In this document: positions 31,634 through 40,809 of the stretch, piece after piece
How the letters are laid out: every line of letters begins with the position of its first letter
Numbering within the stretch: the stretch's first letter is position 1
Origin: Yanghanlia sp047501535
GTDB lineage: Bacteria; Pseudomonadota; Gammaproteobacteria; Burkholderiales; Burkholderiaceae_B
Direction: 5' to 3'
Length of the DNA: 64,000 nt
Assembly: GCF_047501535.1 (NCBI RefSeq)
Contig: NZ_JAZDRJ010000005.1
Coordinates: forward strand, 1 to 64,000
Made by a program: the position numbers and the translations under genes
Notes under the pieces: model-generated
Database searches by the model: none
What the model saw: only the letters and a program-made list of their open reading frames with translations
What the model was told of the DNA's origin: nothing

Positions 31634-32689
31634 TCAGACCCGTGAGCGGCGCGCCGTCAGCAACAACCACAGGAAGAATGGCCCACCGATCAGGCTGGTG
31701 ACTAGGCCAATGGGGAGTTCAGCCGGAATCACGGCAATGCGGGCCAGCCAATCAGCCAGTACCAATAGCAAGGCGCCCCCTACCGCAGACACCAGCAGCA
31801 TGTAACGATGATGCGCCCCCAACACCATGCGTACCAAATGCGGCACCACTAAGCCGACGAATCCGATTCCCCCGGTCACCGCCACCAAAGGCCCGATCAC
31901 CAGGGCGATAACTATCATCAACTTGCGACGCAAGGGTTTGATGGCATACCCCAGGTGCGCCGCTTCCCGCTCGCCCAGCAACAAGGCGTTCAGCCCTTTC
32001 CATTGCATGCAAAGCCAAGCCAACCAGAACACGCTCCACGGCGCCAGCCATGCCGTGATTTGCCAGGTCGCCCCCGCCAGACTTCCCATGCTCCAGAACG
32101 TCAGGTCTCGCAACTGGCGATCATCCGCAGCATAGGTGAACAAGCCAATGGCGCTGCCAGCTATCGCATTTACTGCGATACCGGCAAGCAACAAACCCGC
32201 CATCCCCGGATAACGCCTGCCCAACAGGTAGGCCAGCAATGTGGCGAGCAGGCTGCCGACAAATGCAGCACCGGCAATGACCAGAAAGCCACCGGTGGTC
32301 AGGACGATGGCGGAAACAGCGCCCAGTGCGCCGCCCGAGGAAATCCCTACCAGGCCCGGCTCAGCCAGCGGGTTGCGGAACAAGGCCTGCATGGCCACGC
32401 CCGTCACCGCCAAAGACGCCCCCACCACGGCGCTGAAAAGTACGCGGGGAAGCCGAATTTCAAGAAAGACCTGCCTGAGAATTTGCGGTGTATCTTCGGT
32501 CGAGCCCGACAAAATGGCAGGCAGGAGACGCCAAGGAATCTCCACCGCACCGCTCATAGCAGCCATGAGCAGCGCCGCCACCAATGCCGCGCTCAGCCCC
32601 ACCAAAACCAGGAGCGATTTGCGCGTGCGTCGGCTCAGCATTCGCCAGCCGCCGAACCATAAGGACTGCTGTACCCCCTGCATGGCCAT
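31634..32689 (-). CDS. hmuU: Heme ABC transporter permease
   Basis: A 351-residue FecCD/BtuC-type permease with eight to ten membrane helices and the family signatures RLPRVLFSAVVGASLAVTG, MQALFRNPLAEPGLVGISSG and GFVGLVVPHLVRM. It forms the inner-membrane channel for heme, working with HmuT and HmuV. It starts 2 bp after hmuT ends. Called BhuU in Bordetella. Confidence 0.94.
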   Translation of the reverse strand: MAMQGVQQSLWFGGWRMLSRRTRKSLLVLVGLSAALVAALLMAAMSGAVEIPWRLLPAILSGSTEDTPQILRQVFLEIRLPRVLFSAVVGASLAVTGVAMQALFRNPLAEPGLVGISSGGALGAVSAIVLTTGGFLVIAGAAFVGSLLATLLAYLLGRRYPGMAGLLLAGIAVNAIAGSAIGLFTYAADDRQLRDLTFWSMGSLAGATWQITAWLAPWSVFWLAWLCMQWKGLNALLLGEREAAHLGYAIKPLRRKLMIVIALVIGPLVAVTGGIGFVGLVVPHLVRMVLGAHHRYMLLVSAVGGALLLVLADWLARIAVIPAELPIGLVTSLIGGPFFLWLLLTARRSRV

Positions 32690-32691
32690 GA

Positions 32692-33504
32692 CTAGAAAGG
32701 ATGGCGCAGCAATGCAACCGCCTCAGCGACGCGCGGCCCCATGCCCAACAGCAGCAGATCATCTATGGCAACGATACGGCCGGCCTTTGCGGCGGGGGTT
32801 GCAGCGATGCCCGGATGCGCGGAGAATTCCGCCAAGCCGCCTGCACTTTCGGCTGAAGCTTCGGTCGTGAAAATGACATCGGGGGCCAGCGCCGCCAGGG
32901 CTTCGGAAGACAGCGGCTTATACCCCTTCATGGCGTCCGCTACGTTCTGCAAGCCTGCCAGCTGGAGCAAAGCGTCTGCGGAGGTATCGGCACCGGCCGA
33001 CAGCAAGGGGCCGCCCCGATGCAGGATCACCATGGCCCGCCGATACTCCGGCTCCACGCCTGCCACGGCATCCAGGGACGCCCGAATGCGGGTTTGCAGG
33101 CTTTCACCTTCTGCCTGCACACCTAACGCCTCCGCCACGGCCTGCACCCGTTTAAAAAGCGATTCGATTCCGGGCTGATCCGGCACGGTCACGGTTTTTA
33201 CACCCATGGCCTGCAAGCGTTCCAGCACTTCTGGCGGCCCCGCATTCTCGGAGGCAATCAGCAGATCGGGTTGCTGAGACAGAATGCCTTCGAGAGAGAG
33301 GTTGCGATAATAGCCAACGCTAGGCAGCTCAGTCGCCTCCTTAGGATAGAGACTTGAAGCGTCATCCGCCACCAGGCGCTCCCCCTCACCCAGGGCATAG
33401 ATAATCTCCGTGACGCTGCCCCCCAGGCTGACAACACGCTCACCTGCAACAGCCAGCGGCGACAGCAACAGGATGGCGAGGACCACACTCACGCGGAACA
33501 TCAT
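32692..33504 (-). CDS. hmuT: Periplasmic heme-binding protein
   Basis: 270 residues from the ATG at 33504, which overlaps the hmuS stop as ATGA. The frame extends to 33549, but the signal peptide (MMFRVSVVLAILLLSPLAVA) starts at this ATG. The mature protein has the FecB/HmuT fold: VVSLGGSVTEIIYALGEGER at the start, LPSVGYYRNLSLEGILS in the N-lobe and APDVIFTTEAS in the C-lobe. It carries heme from the outer-membrane receptor to HmuUV. Confidence 0.93.
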   Translation of the reverse strand: MMFRVSVVLAILLLSPLAVAGERVVSLGGSVTEIIYALGEGERLVADDASSLYPKEATELPSVGYYRNLSLEGILSQQPDLLIASENAGPPEVLERLQAMGVKTVTVPDQPGIESLFKRVQAVAEALGVQAEGESLQTRIRASLDAVAGVEPEYRRAMVILHRGGPLLSAGADTSADALLQLAGLQNVADAMKGYKPLSSEALAALAPDVIFTTEASAESAGGLAEFSAHPGIAATPAAKAGRIVAIDDLLLLGMGPRVAEAVALLRHPF

Positions 33505-34541
33505 GCCGCCAGTGGAATCGGACAATAGCTTTCTAGTAAAGCGCGCCATTGCGGAAGCTCCGGTATACCTGGTTTACGAACACCAAAAAACTGCACAATC
33601 ATTTCACCTTGTTCGGAAAAACATTCCAATGAGGTGACCCAGCCATCGACGGTGGGCTTATTGACCACCCACGCGCTATGAATCGCCTGGGTGTTCAAAT
33701 GAAGATTGAAGTGCGGCTCGAGTACGTTGAACCATGGCCCGGTGCGCAGCACTTTCTTGACTGGCCCGGAATGAATCTGGATCATGCCGTGGTTACCCAC
33801 GAAACACATGAAAGGAATATCGGCTTCTGCCACATCATTTAGCATGCGCTCGGCAGTTTCGACAGGTACCTGTTGTGCAAGGTCGGCCCCCACATCGCGC
33901 AAGGCGGTCAGGCGTTCAACCTTGTGACGCTTCAACAAGCCGAAGAATTCGTGGGTATCCTGCATGGCCAGCCATTCGTCCCGCAAGGCGTCGGGGGCCT
34001 GGGCCAGTGTTTCCTCCGAGCTGGGCTGCAGGGCTTCGAGCTCCGGCCATACAGGCTGCGGCTCGGTGAAGCGGCTGAGCAGATCCTCCCACGCCGCTTC
34101 GTCGGATTCGGGCGTTAAATACACCTTGTGCACCGGCATGCCTGCACGATCAAAAAACTGCAGCGACTTGCGGCCGCCACTTTCAACCGCCCACGTATGC
34201 GCCCAATCGGTAAAGAACATACGCAGGTCGATATCCGGCCCCAATACGATGCCCATGCTTTTGCCGGCTCGAATATCCTCGTAGCGGCCATGGCGCTCGT
34301 GCACACAATGCTCGTTACGCGTCAGGGCCATGACACGCCCGAGAGACCCGAGCTCGCGGAATATATCCTGAGGCGGCGTACGCAATGGCGTGGCCTTGAT
34401 ATCGCCCACCTGGGCAGCTACTAATTCCAGTTCAGAAACCCCCAGGCTGTCCGCCAGATTGCGGATACGTGCTTTGGGCTGTTGCTCAACAGCCGCCTGA
34501 TATTGTTTGCGCAACGCTACGGCGCGGTCGTGATTTTCCAT
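33501..34541 (-). CDS. hmuS: Hemin-degrading / heme-trafficking protein
   Basis: A 346-residue HmuS/ChuS/BhuS-type cytoplasmic protein built from two repeats of one fold (about 30-170 and 205-340). The start RKQYQAAVEQQPKARIRNLAD and VMALTRNEHCVHERHGRYED match the family. Members bind imported heme and either store it or open the ring to release iron. A Fur-box candidate lies 19 bp upstream, and the gene overlaps hmuT by 4 bp. Confidence 0.93.
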   Translation of the reverse strand: MENHDRAVALRKQYQAAVEQQPKARIRNLADSLGVSELELVAAQVGDIKATPLRTPPQDIFRELGSLGRVMALTRNEHCVHERHGRYEDIRAGKSMGIVLGPDIDLRMFFTDWAHTWAVESGGRKSLQFFDRAGMPVHKVYLTPESDEAAWEDLLSRFTEPQPVWPELEALQPSSEETLAQAPDALRDEWLAMQDTHEFFGLLKRHKVERLTALRDVGADLAQQVPVETAERMLNDVAEADIPFMCFVGNHGMIQIHSGPVKKVLRTGPWFNVLEPHFNLHLNTQAIHSAWVVNKPTVDGWVTSLECFSEQGEMIVQFFGVRKPGIPELPQWRALLESYCPIPLAA

Positions 34542-34559
34542 TGTTATAAGAATCCATAT

Positions 34560-34578
34560 GATAATGCGAATCGTTGTT
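34560..34578. promoter_or_regulatory. Fur-box candidate upstream of hmuS
   Basis: GATAATGCGAATCGTTGTT at 34560-34578 matches the 19-bp Fur consensus GATAATGATAATCATTATC at about 14 positions, including GATAATG and AATC. It lies between the bhuR-type receptor stop and the hmuS start, so hmuSTUV may have its own iron-repressed promoter. Confidence 0.6.
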
Positions 34579-34625
34579 GTTAATAGTACCGTGAACTCGC
34601 TAGTGAGTCGAGCACATGCACGTCA

Positions 34626-36908
34626 TCAATACTGATAGCTGAGGGAAATGCGAAAGCTTCGGCCCGGTTCTGTGTAATAGTCGACGGGAGCGGAGTCTCT
34701 GCCGCCTGTACTGACATTCAACGCATTCCAATAAGTTTTATCAAAAACGTTGTAGACACCGGCCTGCAACTTCATGCCTTTGACGGCCTGTGGCGCCCAC
34801 CAGGCAGAAAGGTCGAGCAAACCGTAGCCCGGCGCCTGAAAATCCGTTTCAGGGTGGGTGACCTTGTTGCGATGACGCGCCAGCGTGGTGACGGCTTCGG
34901 CCCCCCATTGCTGCTGGCGGTAACCCACCCCAACAATGGCACGCAGCGGTGCGACGGAGTTGATGTATTCGTTTGTATCCTGATCGCGCCCATGGGCCCA
35001 AGCGACGCTGCCCCAGGTGTACCAGTGATTGTTAAATGCCCACTGCCCGGAAAGTTCCGCGCCATAGATACGCACACGGGAACGGTTGGCATAGCCCCTG
35101 ACCCCCATGGGGTAAGCACTCCATTCGGGCCTCCATTCCGGCGAATTCTCGGTCAGCGCCACGTCGCTGTCGATAAAATCGCGGTAACGGTTTTCAAATA
35201 CGGCCAATTGCAGGCCGCGCCGCGCATTACCGTATTCCAGCCCCAGCTCCCAGCCGCGGCTGACTTCGGGCCGCAAGTTGGGGTTACCCGTCACAAGGTA
35301 GCCGGCCGGCCCCCCAAAGCTCATATACAGTTGGGTGCTGCTGGGCGCTTTAAAGCCATAGCCATACTTGGCGTACAGGCTCAGGTTATCCGCGGGTTTC
35401 GCTTTCAACATAAACGACGGAGAGAAGCGCCCGCCACTGCTTCGACTCAGGCTGACGTAATCCGCATTCGGGTTGTTTGCATTAAAGCCCCCTGTGTCAG
35501 GGCTGTAACGGTAGTGGTCGTAGCGCAAAGCGGGGACAGCCGCATAACGCCCATCCGCCCAGGAAATTTCATCTTGCAGCCAAAGTGCGTACGTATTGCC
35601 TTTGGTCGCCGCAATGTCCTGCTGGTTCGTATGCAAAAGATCGCAGCTGCGCGGGCCGAACGTGCTTGAAGCCCAGCCAGGCACCGGCGCCAAGTTGGCG
35701 GGGCAATTATCGTAACCCGACGCATTTTGCTCGCTGCGACTGCTATACCATTCCGCCCCCATAGACCAGCGGTGTGTCAGGTTGGCCGTTGCCAGGGTGC
35801 CGCCCCATTCCCCCACCACCCCATGGCTTCGTTCCTGGATATGGTTGTCGCGCCCGTAAGGGCCGTAGGGGAAGGCATAACCATAGGGGGCAAGAAACGG
35901 GATATTCCCCCTGCCATCCCGCCTGCGCGTCGCACCCTGGTTTTCATCGAGCTGGCTTTTTTGCCAGTAAGCTTTGAAATCCGCATACTCAAGAGCAGCC
36001 TGCTCTTTGCTGGAGCGATACGCCCACCCGGCCCAAACTCGTTCGCGTTTCTGCTCCACCCGGGTCTCATTCATACCCTCGAAAAAAGAGGTGCCCGTTC
36101 CTTGGGTCCTCATATTGTCTATGTCGCGCCTCGACTGAAAGGATTCGCCCGACAAAGTAAGCTGATGCTCGGCATTGAGTTCGTGCTGCAGCTTGAGCAG
36201 AAGGTTGTGCTGGCGTGTATTTTCGGGGTTGGTTTTATCGCGTGCGCTACCATACCCACCGATTGTCCCCATATTCTCCAGTTCGTGGCCGCGACGCAGC
36301 CCGGCCTGAAACAGCCACTTGGTACTTTGATTCGGCAAGCGGCCTGCCAAAGCCATACGCCCATCCCAGCCTTCATCGCTGGAGTCATAACCCGTCTTCA
36401 ACAAAGCGCCGAAGTCTTGCCCCGGTGGCAGTAGGTCATCAGGCTGCAACGTGCGCAGGTTGAGGTAGCCGGTCAGTGAACCTGAAGACACCGCGCCAAC
36501 GCCGCCCACCAGATCCACAGAGGAAAGGCTGCCAAAATCAACTGAGCTTAGGCCGCCCTGCACGCCTCTCGCACCGTCGGTCAGCCAAGGCAAGCGTATG
36601 CCGTCGATGCGTGTGCTGACGCGGTCGCCATCCATGCCGCGCACATTCACGCTATCCGAGCCACGGTTGAAATTCACGGCCGCGCTACCGCGTCGCCCGA
36701 AGTCCTCCCAGCTTTCGATGCTGCGATCATCAAGTTCCGTGCGTGTGACGCGCGTGCTGCCTTCAGGCAGCGGTGCAAGCGCGTCACCCTGCACTTCGAT
36801 CACCCCAAGCTGCGAGACCGCAGCTTGGTCGCTGACTTGTTGCGCTAGCGTAGTGGCTGACACCACAGTTAGCAGCGCACCGCCCAAGACCCCGGACGTT
36901 CTTTTCAT
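34626..36908 (-). CDS. bhuR: TonB-dependent heme/hemoglobin outer-membrane receptor
   Basis: The 760-residue receptor has a signal peptide (about 1-22), a TonB-box-like stretch (VIEVQGDAL), a plug domain (about 50-170 with NVRGMDGDRVSTRIDGIRLP) and a 22-strand barrel ending in the aromatic FRISLSYQY. The family motif NPNLRPE appears within YLVTGNPNLRPEVSRGWELG. Such receptors pull heme across the outer membrane with TonB-ExbBD energy. In Bordetella, bhuR is preceded by the rhuI/rhuR surface-signalling pair; none is seen here. A Fur-box candidate lies 33 bp upstream. Confidence 0.92.
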   Translation of the reverse strand: MKRTSGVLGGALLTVVSATTLAQQVSDQAAVSQLGVIEVQGDALAPLPEGSTRVTRTELDDRSIESWEDFGRRGSAAVNFNRGSDSVNVRGMDGDRVSTRIDGIRLPWLTDGARGVQGGLSSVDFGSLSSVDLVGGVGAVSSGSLTGYLNLRTLQPDDLLPPGQDFGALLKTGYDSSDEGWDGRMALAGRLPNQSTKWLFQAGLRRGHELENMGTIGGYGSARDKTNPENTRQHNLLLKLQHELNAEHQLTLSGESFQSRRDIDNMRTQGTGTSFFEGMNETRVEQKRERVWAGWAYRSSKEQAALEYADFKAYWQKSQLDENQGATRRRDGRGNIPFLAPYGYAFPYGPYGRDNHIQERSHGVVGEWGGTLATANLTHRWSMGAEWYSSRSEQNASGYDNCPANLAPVPGWASSTFGPRSCDLLHTNQQDIAATKGNTYALWLQDEISWADGRYAAVPALRYDHYRYSPDTGGFNANNPNADYVSLSRSSGGRFSPSFMLKAKPADNLSLYAKYGYGFKAPSSTQLYMSFGGPAGYLVTGNPNLRPEVSRGWELGLEYGNARRGLQLAVFENRYRDFIDSDVALTENSPEWRPEWSAYPMGVRGYANRSRVRIYGAELSGQWAFNNHWYTWGSVAWAHGRDQDTNEYINSVAPLRAIVGVGYRQQQWGAEAVTTLARHRNKVTHPETDFQAPGYGLLDLSAWWAPQAVKGMKLQAGVYNVFDKTYWNALNVSTGGRDSAPVDYYTEPGRSFRISLSYQY

Positions 36909-36940
36909 GACTCCCTTCCTCTACTCAAAATAGATTAAGC

Positions 36941-36959
36941 ACGAATGATAACCATTCTT
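36941..36959. promoter_or_regulatory. Fur-box candidate upstream of bhuR
   Basis: ACGAATGATAACCATTCTT at 36941-36959 contains AATGATAA and CATT aligned with the Fur consensus (about 13 of 19). The flanking A+T-rich sequence continues as TTATTACGGTTATCAA. Its position 33 bp before the receptor ATG fits iron repression. Confidence 0.55.
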
Positions 36960-37047
36960 ATTACGGTTATCAACAACTCTTGATATAGATTAAGGTTTGA
37001 GAAAGAAAAGGAGCTTTTTATGTGCGTGCCCTGCATGAGCGCACATT

Positions 37048-37074
37048 AAAAAAGCCACCCCTTGCGGAGTGGCT
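37048..37074 (-). terminator. Intrinsic terminator of the ilvBNC operon
   Basis: The minus strand reads AGCCACTCC, a short loop, then GGGGTGGCT followed by a run of T (A residues 37048-37053 on plus). It lies about 72 bp downstream of the ilvC stop. A second weak inverted repeat TGTGCG/CGCACA at 37021-37045 follows. Confidence 0.75.
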
Positions 37075-37145
37075 CGAAGGGCCAGGCTAGGCGTGACCGA
37101 CGGGGCATGAGCAGGCTACACCGCCCTGCCCCTTCGTTTGTATTG

Positions 37146-38162
37146 TTAGTTCTTGCTTTGGTCGACCAGCTTGTTGGCTGCGATCCAGGGCATCATGGCG
37201 CGCAGCTTGGAACCGACCTTCTCGATTTCCGATTCCGCGTTCAGGCGGCGACGCGAAATAAGCGTGGGCGCGCCGGCTGCGTGTTCCAGAATGAAGCTCT
37301 TGGCGTATTCGCCGGTCTGGATATCCTTGAGGCACTGGCGCATGGCTTCGCGGGTCTCGTCGGTGACGATACGCGGGCCGGTCACGTACTCGCCATATTC
37401 CGCGTTGTTGGAAATGGAGTAGTTCATGTTGGCAATGCCGCCTTCGTAGATCAGGTCTACGATGAGCTTGAGCTCGTGCAAGCACTCGAAATAAGCCATT
37501 TCAGGCGCGTAGCCTGCTTCGGTCAGGGTTTCGAAGCCGGCCTTGATGAGCTCGACAGCACCGCCGCACAGAACGGCTTGCTCGCCGAACAAGTCGGTTT
37601 CGGTTTCTTCACGGAAGGTGGTTTCGATAATGCCTGCACGGCCGCTGCCGATGGCGCAAGCATAAGACAGGCCGATGTCGCGGGCTGCACCGGATTTATC
37701 TTGGTGAACAGCCACCAGTGCCGGCACGCCGCCGCCCTGGTTGTAGGTGCCGCGAACCGTGTGGCCGGGCGCCTTGGGGGCAACCATGATGACGTCGATG
37801 TCTTCACGCGGCTGAACTTGGCCGTAGTGAACGTTAAAGCCGTGAGCGAAGGCCAAGACGGCACCTGCCTTGATGTTGTCGGCAACGTGATCGCGGTAGA
37901 CCTGAGCGATGTTTTCATCGGGCAGCAGAATCATGACCAGATCGGCAGCCTTGACGGCTTCGGCAACTTCCTGGACTTTCAGGCCGGCGTTTTCGGCCTT
38001 GGACCACGATGCGCCACCCTTGCGCAGGCCAACAATGACGTTGACGCCGGAATCGTGCAGGTTGAGGGCGTGAGCGTGACCTTGCGAACCGTAACCGATG
38101 ATGGCAACCGTTTTGCCCTTGATCAGAGAGAGATCGCAATCCTTATCGTAAAAAACCTTCAT
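37146..38162 (-). CDS. ilvC: Ketol-acid reductoisomerase
   Basis: The 338-residue class I enzyme isomerises and reduces acetolactate (or acetohydroxybutyrate) with NADPH in branched-chain amino-acid synthesis. NADPH-binding GYGSQGHAHALNL and conserved LKDIQTGEYAKSF near the C-terminus are visible. It is the last gene of ilvB-ilvN-ilvC, 30 bp after ilvN. A 555-codon frame on the opposite strand is a coding shadow. Confidence 0.97.
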   Translation of the reverse strand: MKVFYDKDCDLSLIKGKTVAIIGYGSQGHAHALNLHDSGVNVIVGLRKGGASWSKAENAGLKVQEVAEAVKAADLVMILLPDENIAQVYRDHVADNIKAGAVLAFAHGFNVHYGQVQPREDIDVIMVAPKAPGHTVRGTYNQGGGVPALVAVHQDKSGAARDIGLSYACAIGSGRAGIIETTFREETETDLFGEQAVLCGGAVELIKAGFETLTEAGYAPEMAYFECLHELKLIVDLIYEGGIANMNYSISNNAEYGEYVTGPRIVTDETREAMRQCLKDIQTGEYAKSFILEHAAGAPTLISRRRLNAESEIEKVGSKLRAMMPWIAANKLVDQSKN

Positions 38163-38192
38163 GTTGTGCTCCAGATATTCAATTTAATAGGG

Positions 38193-38684
38193 TCAGAGTT
38201 TCAGTACACGTTCGCCACGCCCGATGCCGGATACGCCTGTGCGTACGGTTTCGAGAATGGCACTGCGATCGAGCGCATTAATGAAGGCCTCGATCTTGTT
38301 TTGGTCGCCCGTAAGCTCAATGGTGTAAACCTTGTCGGTCACGTCGACAATATGGCCGCGGAAAATATCGGCCATGCGTTTCATTTCTTCACGCTCTTTG
38401 CCAACGGCCCGCACCTTGATGAGCATGAGTTCGCGTTCAATATGCGGCCCTTCGGACAGATCAACCACCTTGACGACATCCACCAGCCGATTCAAGTGTT
38501 TGGTAATTTGTTCGATGATGTCGTCGGACCCTGTCGTGACAATAGTCATGCGCGACAAGGTGCTGTCTTCCGTCGGGGCCACGGTCAAGGTTTCAATGTT
38601 GTAGCCCCGCGCAGAGAACAGCCCCACCACACGCGACAATGCGCCAGGCTCGTTTTCCAGAAGGATGGAAATCACATGTTTCAT
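38193..38684 (-). CDS. ilvN: Acetolactate synthase small (regulatory) subunit
   Basis: The 163-residue protein begins MKHVISILLENEPGALSRVV, the ACT domain that binds valine for feedback control, and has the C-terminal IlvN/IlvH domain (DRSAILETVRTGVSGIGRGE). It follows ilvB by 10 bp. IlvH is an equally used name for this length. Confidence 0.95.
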   Translation of the reverse strand: MKHVISILLENEPGALSRVVGLFSARGYNIETLTVAPTEDSTLSRMTIVTTGSDDIIEQITKHLNRLVDVVKVVDLSEGPHIERELMLIKVRAVGKEREEMKRMADIFRGHIVDVTDKVYTIELTGDQNKIEAFINALDRSAILETVRTGVSGIGRGERVLKL

Positions 38685-38694
38685 CTGTTTCTCC

Positions 38695-40416
38695 TTACAG
38701 GTCTTCCGAACCCAAAAGCATTTCGGTAAGGCCTCTACCTGCCTTCACCATGGGCCAGACGTTTTCGGTCTGGTCGGTGATGAAGTCCAGGAAAACCAGA
38801 CGATCCTTGTGCTTGTTGAACGCTTCTCGCAATGCCGGCTCGACATCGGCGGGCTTTTCAATGCGGATGCCCACGTGGCCGTAACTTTCCACTAATTTGA
38901 CGAAATCAGGCAACGCATCGACGTAGGATTCCGAATAACGTGAACCGTATTCGATCTGCTGCCACTGCCGCACCATGCCCAAATAACGGTTATTCAGGCA
39001 AAGAATTTTGGGAGTGAGCCGATACTGTTTGCAGGTGGACAGTTCCTGAATATTCATCTGGATGGAACCTTCGCCCGTAATGCAGGCGATGTCAGCATCC
39101 GGGTTGGCCATCTGCGCGCCCATAGCATAGGGCAGGCCCACACCCATGGTGCCCAAACCGCCGGAATTCAGCCAGCGGCGCGGTGCGTCGAACTTGTAAT
39201 ACTGTGCGGCCCACATCTGATGCTGGCCGACGTCGGAAGTCACGATGGCGTTGCCGCCGGTGACTTCCCACAGCTTTTCGACGACAAACTGCGGCTTGAT
39301 GATGGAATCGGAGTTTTCGTAGGCCAGGCAACGGCGGCCGCGCCATTCCTCGACCTGCTCCCACCACTTGGCCAGCGCCCCGGCGTTGCGCGGCGATTCG
39401 GCTGCGGCTTGCTCGTACAGGGGCAGCATGTCGTCGAGCACGTTCTTGATATTGCCCACGATGGGCACATCCACGCGCACGCGCTTGGAAATGCTAGACG
39501 GATCAATATCAATATGGATGATTTTGCGCGGGTTCTGCGAGAAGTGACGCGGGTTGCCCACCACACGGTCGTCAAAGCGCGCACCCACTGCCAGCAGAAC
39601 ATCGCTGTTCTGCATCGCCAGGTTCGCTTCGTACGTGCCGTGCATGCCGGGCATGCCGACAAAGCGGGGGTCGGTCGCGGGGAACGCACCCAGGGCCATC
39701 AGCGTGGTGGTGACGGGAGCCCCAGTCATATCCACCAACTTCATCAGCTCTTCGTGAGCACCCGAGGCAATGACGCCGCCGCCAACGTAAATCATGGGGC
39801 GCTCGGCGGCCAGCAGCATCTGCACGGCTTTTTTGATTTGCCCCTGATGACCCTTGACCACCGGCGCGTAGGAACGCATCTTGATCTCGCCACGCTTAGG
39901 CATGTACTTGCACGTGGCGACGGTGATGTCTTTGGGGATATCCACCAAAACCGGGCCGGGCCTGCCGGTGCGGGCAATGTAGAAGGCGCGGCGCATGGTT
40001 TCGGCCAGATCCTTGATGTCGCGCACCAAGAAGTTGTGCTTGACGCAGGGGCGGGTAATGCCCACGGTATCGCATTCTTGGAAAGCGTCTTCGCCAATGG
40101 CGGCCGTAGGGACTTGGCCGCTCAGGATCACCATGGGAATGGAGTCCATGTAAGCGGTGGCGATACCAGTGACTGCATTGGTGACACCAGGGCCACTGGT
40201 GACCAGGGCCACGCCCACTTTGTCTGAAGAGCGCGAATAGGCGTCTGCAGCGTGAATGGCCGCCTGTTCATGGCGCACCAGCACGTGCTTGAAATTGTCT
40301 TGCTTATAGATTGCGTCGTAGATGTACAGCACTGCGCCACCGGGGTAGCCGAATACGTGATCGACCCCTTCTTCGGCAAGGCAGCGCACGACGATGTCGG
40401 CGCCTGTGAGTTCCAT
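38695..40416 (-). CDS. ilvB: Acetolactate synthase large (catalytic) subunit
   Basis: A thiamine-diphosphate enzyme, 573 residues from the ATG at 40416 (MELTGADIVVRCLAEEGVDH). The frame opens with TTG at 40440, but the Shine-Dalgarno AAAGGA lies between the two, so the internal start is used. The catalytic glutamate lies in HEQAAIHAADAYSRSS, and the TPP/Mg motif in ACITGEGSIQMNIQEL. It condenses pyruvate with pyruvate or 2-oxobutyrate. The 480-bp upstream region contains a terminator and a candidate leader peptide. Confidence 0.96.
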   Translation of the reverse strand: MELTGADIVVRCLAEEGVDHVFGYPGGAVLYIYDAIYKQDNFKHVLVRHEQAAIHAADAYSRSSDKVGVALVTSGPGVTNAVTGIATAYMDSIPMVILSGQVPTAAIGEDAFQECDTVGITRPCVKHNFLVRDIKDLAETMRRAFYIARTGRPGPVLVDIPKDITVATCKYMPKRGEIKMRSYAPVVKGHQGQIKKAVQMLLAAERPMIYVGGGVIASGAHEELMKLVDMTGAPVTTTLMALGAFPATDPRFVGMPGMHGTYEANLAMQNSDVLLAVGARFDDRVVGNPRHFSQNPRKIIHIDIDPSSISKRVRVDVPIVGNIKNVLDDMLPLYEQAAAESPRNAGALAKWWEQVEEWRGRRCLAYENSDSIIKPQFVVEKLWEVTGGNAIVTSDVGQHQMWAAQYYKFDAPRRWLNSGGLGTMGVGLPYAMGAQMANPDADIACITGEGSIQMNIQELSTCKQYRLTPKILCLNNRYLGMVRQWQQIEYGSRYSESYVDALPDFVKLVESYGHVGIRIEKPADVEPALREAFNKHKDRLVFLDFITDQTENVWPMVKAGRGLTEMLLGSEDL

Positions 40417-40662
40417 ATCGTTTATTCCTTTCGAAACCAATACTCAATGCCCCGGTCGGCAACTGCCCGAACAGCGGACGGTGATGACAACATGCTCTGG
40501 CGCTTCGGAATTCACGGAACTCTTCCACCCAGACACCTTGCCACCCCGGCCCGTGCTCACCGAAACACGGTACACGCGTTCAACATGAACGCTGAGGTAG
40601 AAACGGAAAGCCCGGCAACACACGCTTGTGGCGTGGCCAGCAGCAGATTCTAAAAAGGGCGC

Positions 40663-40685
40663 AAAAAACCGGGCGGATAGCCCGG
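40663..40685 (-). terminator. Attenuator-like terminator in the ilvB leader
   Basis: On the minus strand CCGGGC, a 5-base loop and GCCCGG (40669-40685) are followed by six T residues (A run 40663-40668 on plus). It points toward ilvB and ends about 247 bp before its start, so it can only stop transcripts that start upstream in the leader. A second hairpin CTGAAT/ATTCAG (40695-40709) precedes it and could take part in alternative folding. Confidence 0.7.
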
Positions 40686-40740
40686 CAATAGAGCCTGAAT
40701 CGAATTCAGTACGGATGTGACTAAAAATCGACCAGTTACT

Positions 40741-40809
40741 TTAACCTGTTGTTTCGCTGCAAGCAACCGCCCCCCCGGCGGCGGCGTATAAACCACACAA
40801 CAATGACAT
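40741..40809 (-). CDS. Candidate leader peptide upstream of the ilvB attenuator
   Basis: A 22-codon frame (MSLLCGLYAAAGGAVACSETTG) ends 55 bp before the terminator hairpin. It contains leucines, valine and many alanines, but not the dense Ile-Val-Leu run of classical ilv leader peptides, and no strong Shine-Dalgarno is visible. Held as a weak candidate because of position only. Confidence 0.25.
   Translation of the reverse strand: MSLLCGLYAAAGGAVACSETTG

Noticed and set aside
37062..38729. 555-codon open frame on the plus strand opposite ilvC and ilvN
   Set aside because: It spans two well-established minus-strand genes and their gap; the Phe/Asn/Val-rich content is typical of antisense translation.
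39220..40227. 335-codon plus-strand frame opposite ilvB
   Set aside because: Antisense shadow of a core gene, His/Gly/Val-rich, no start signal.
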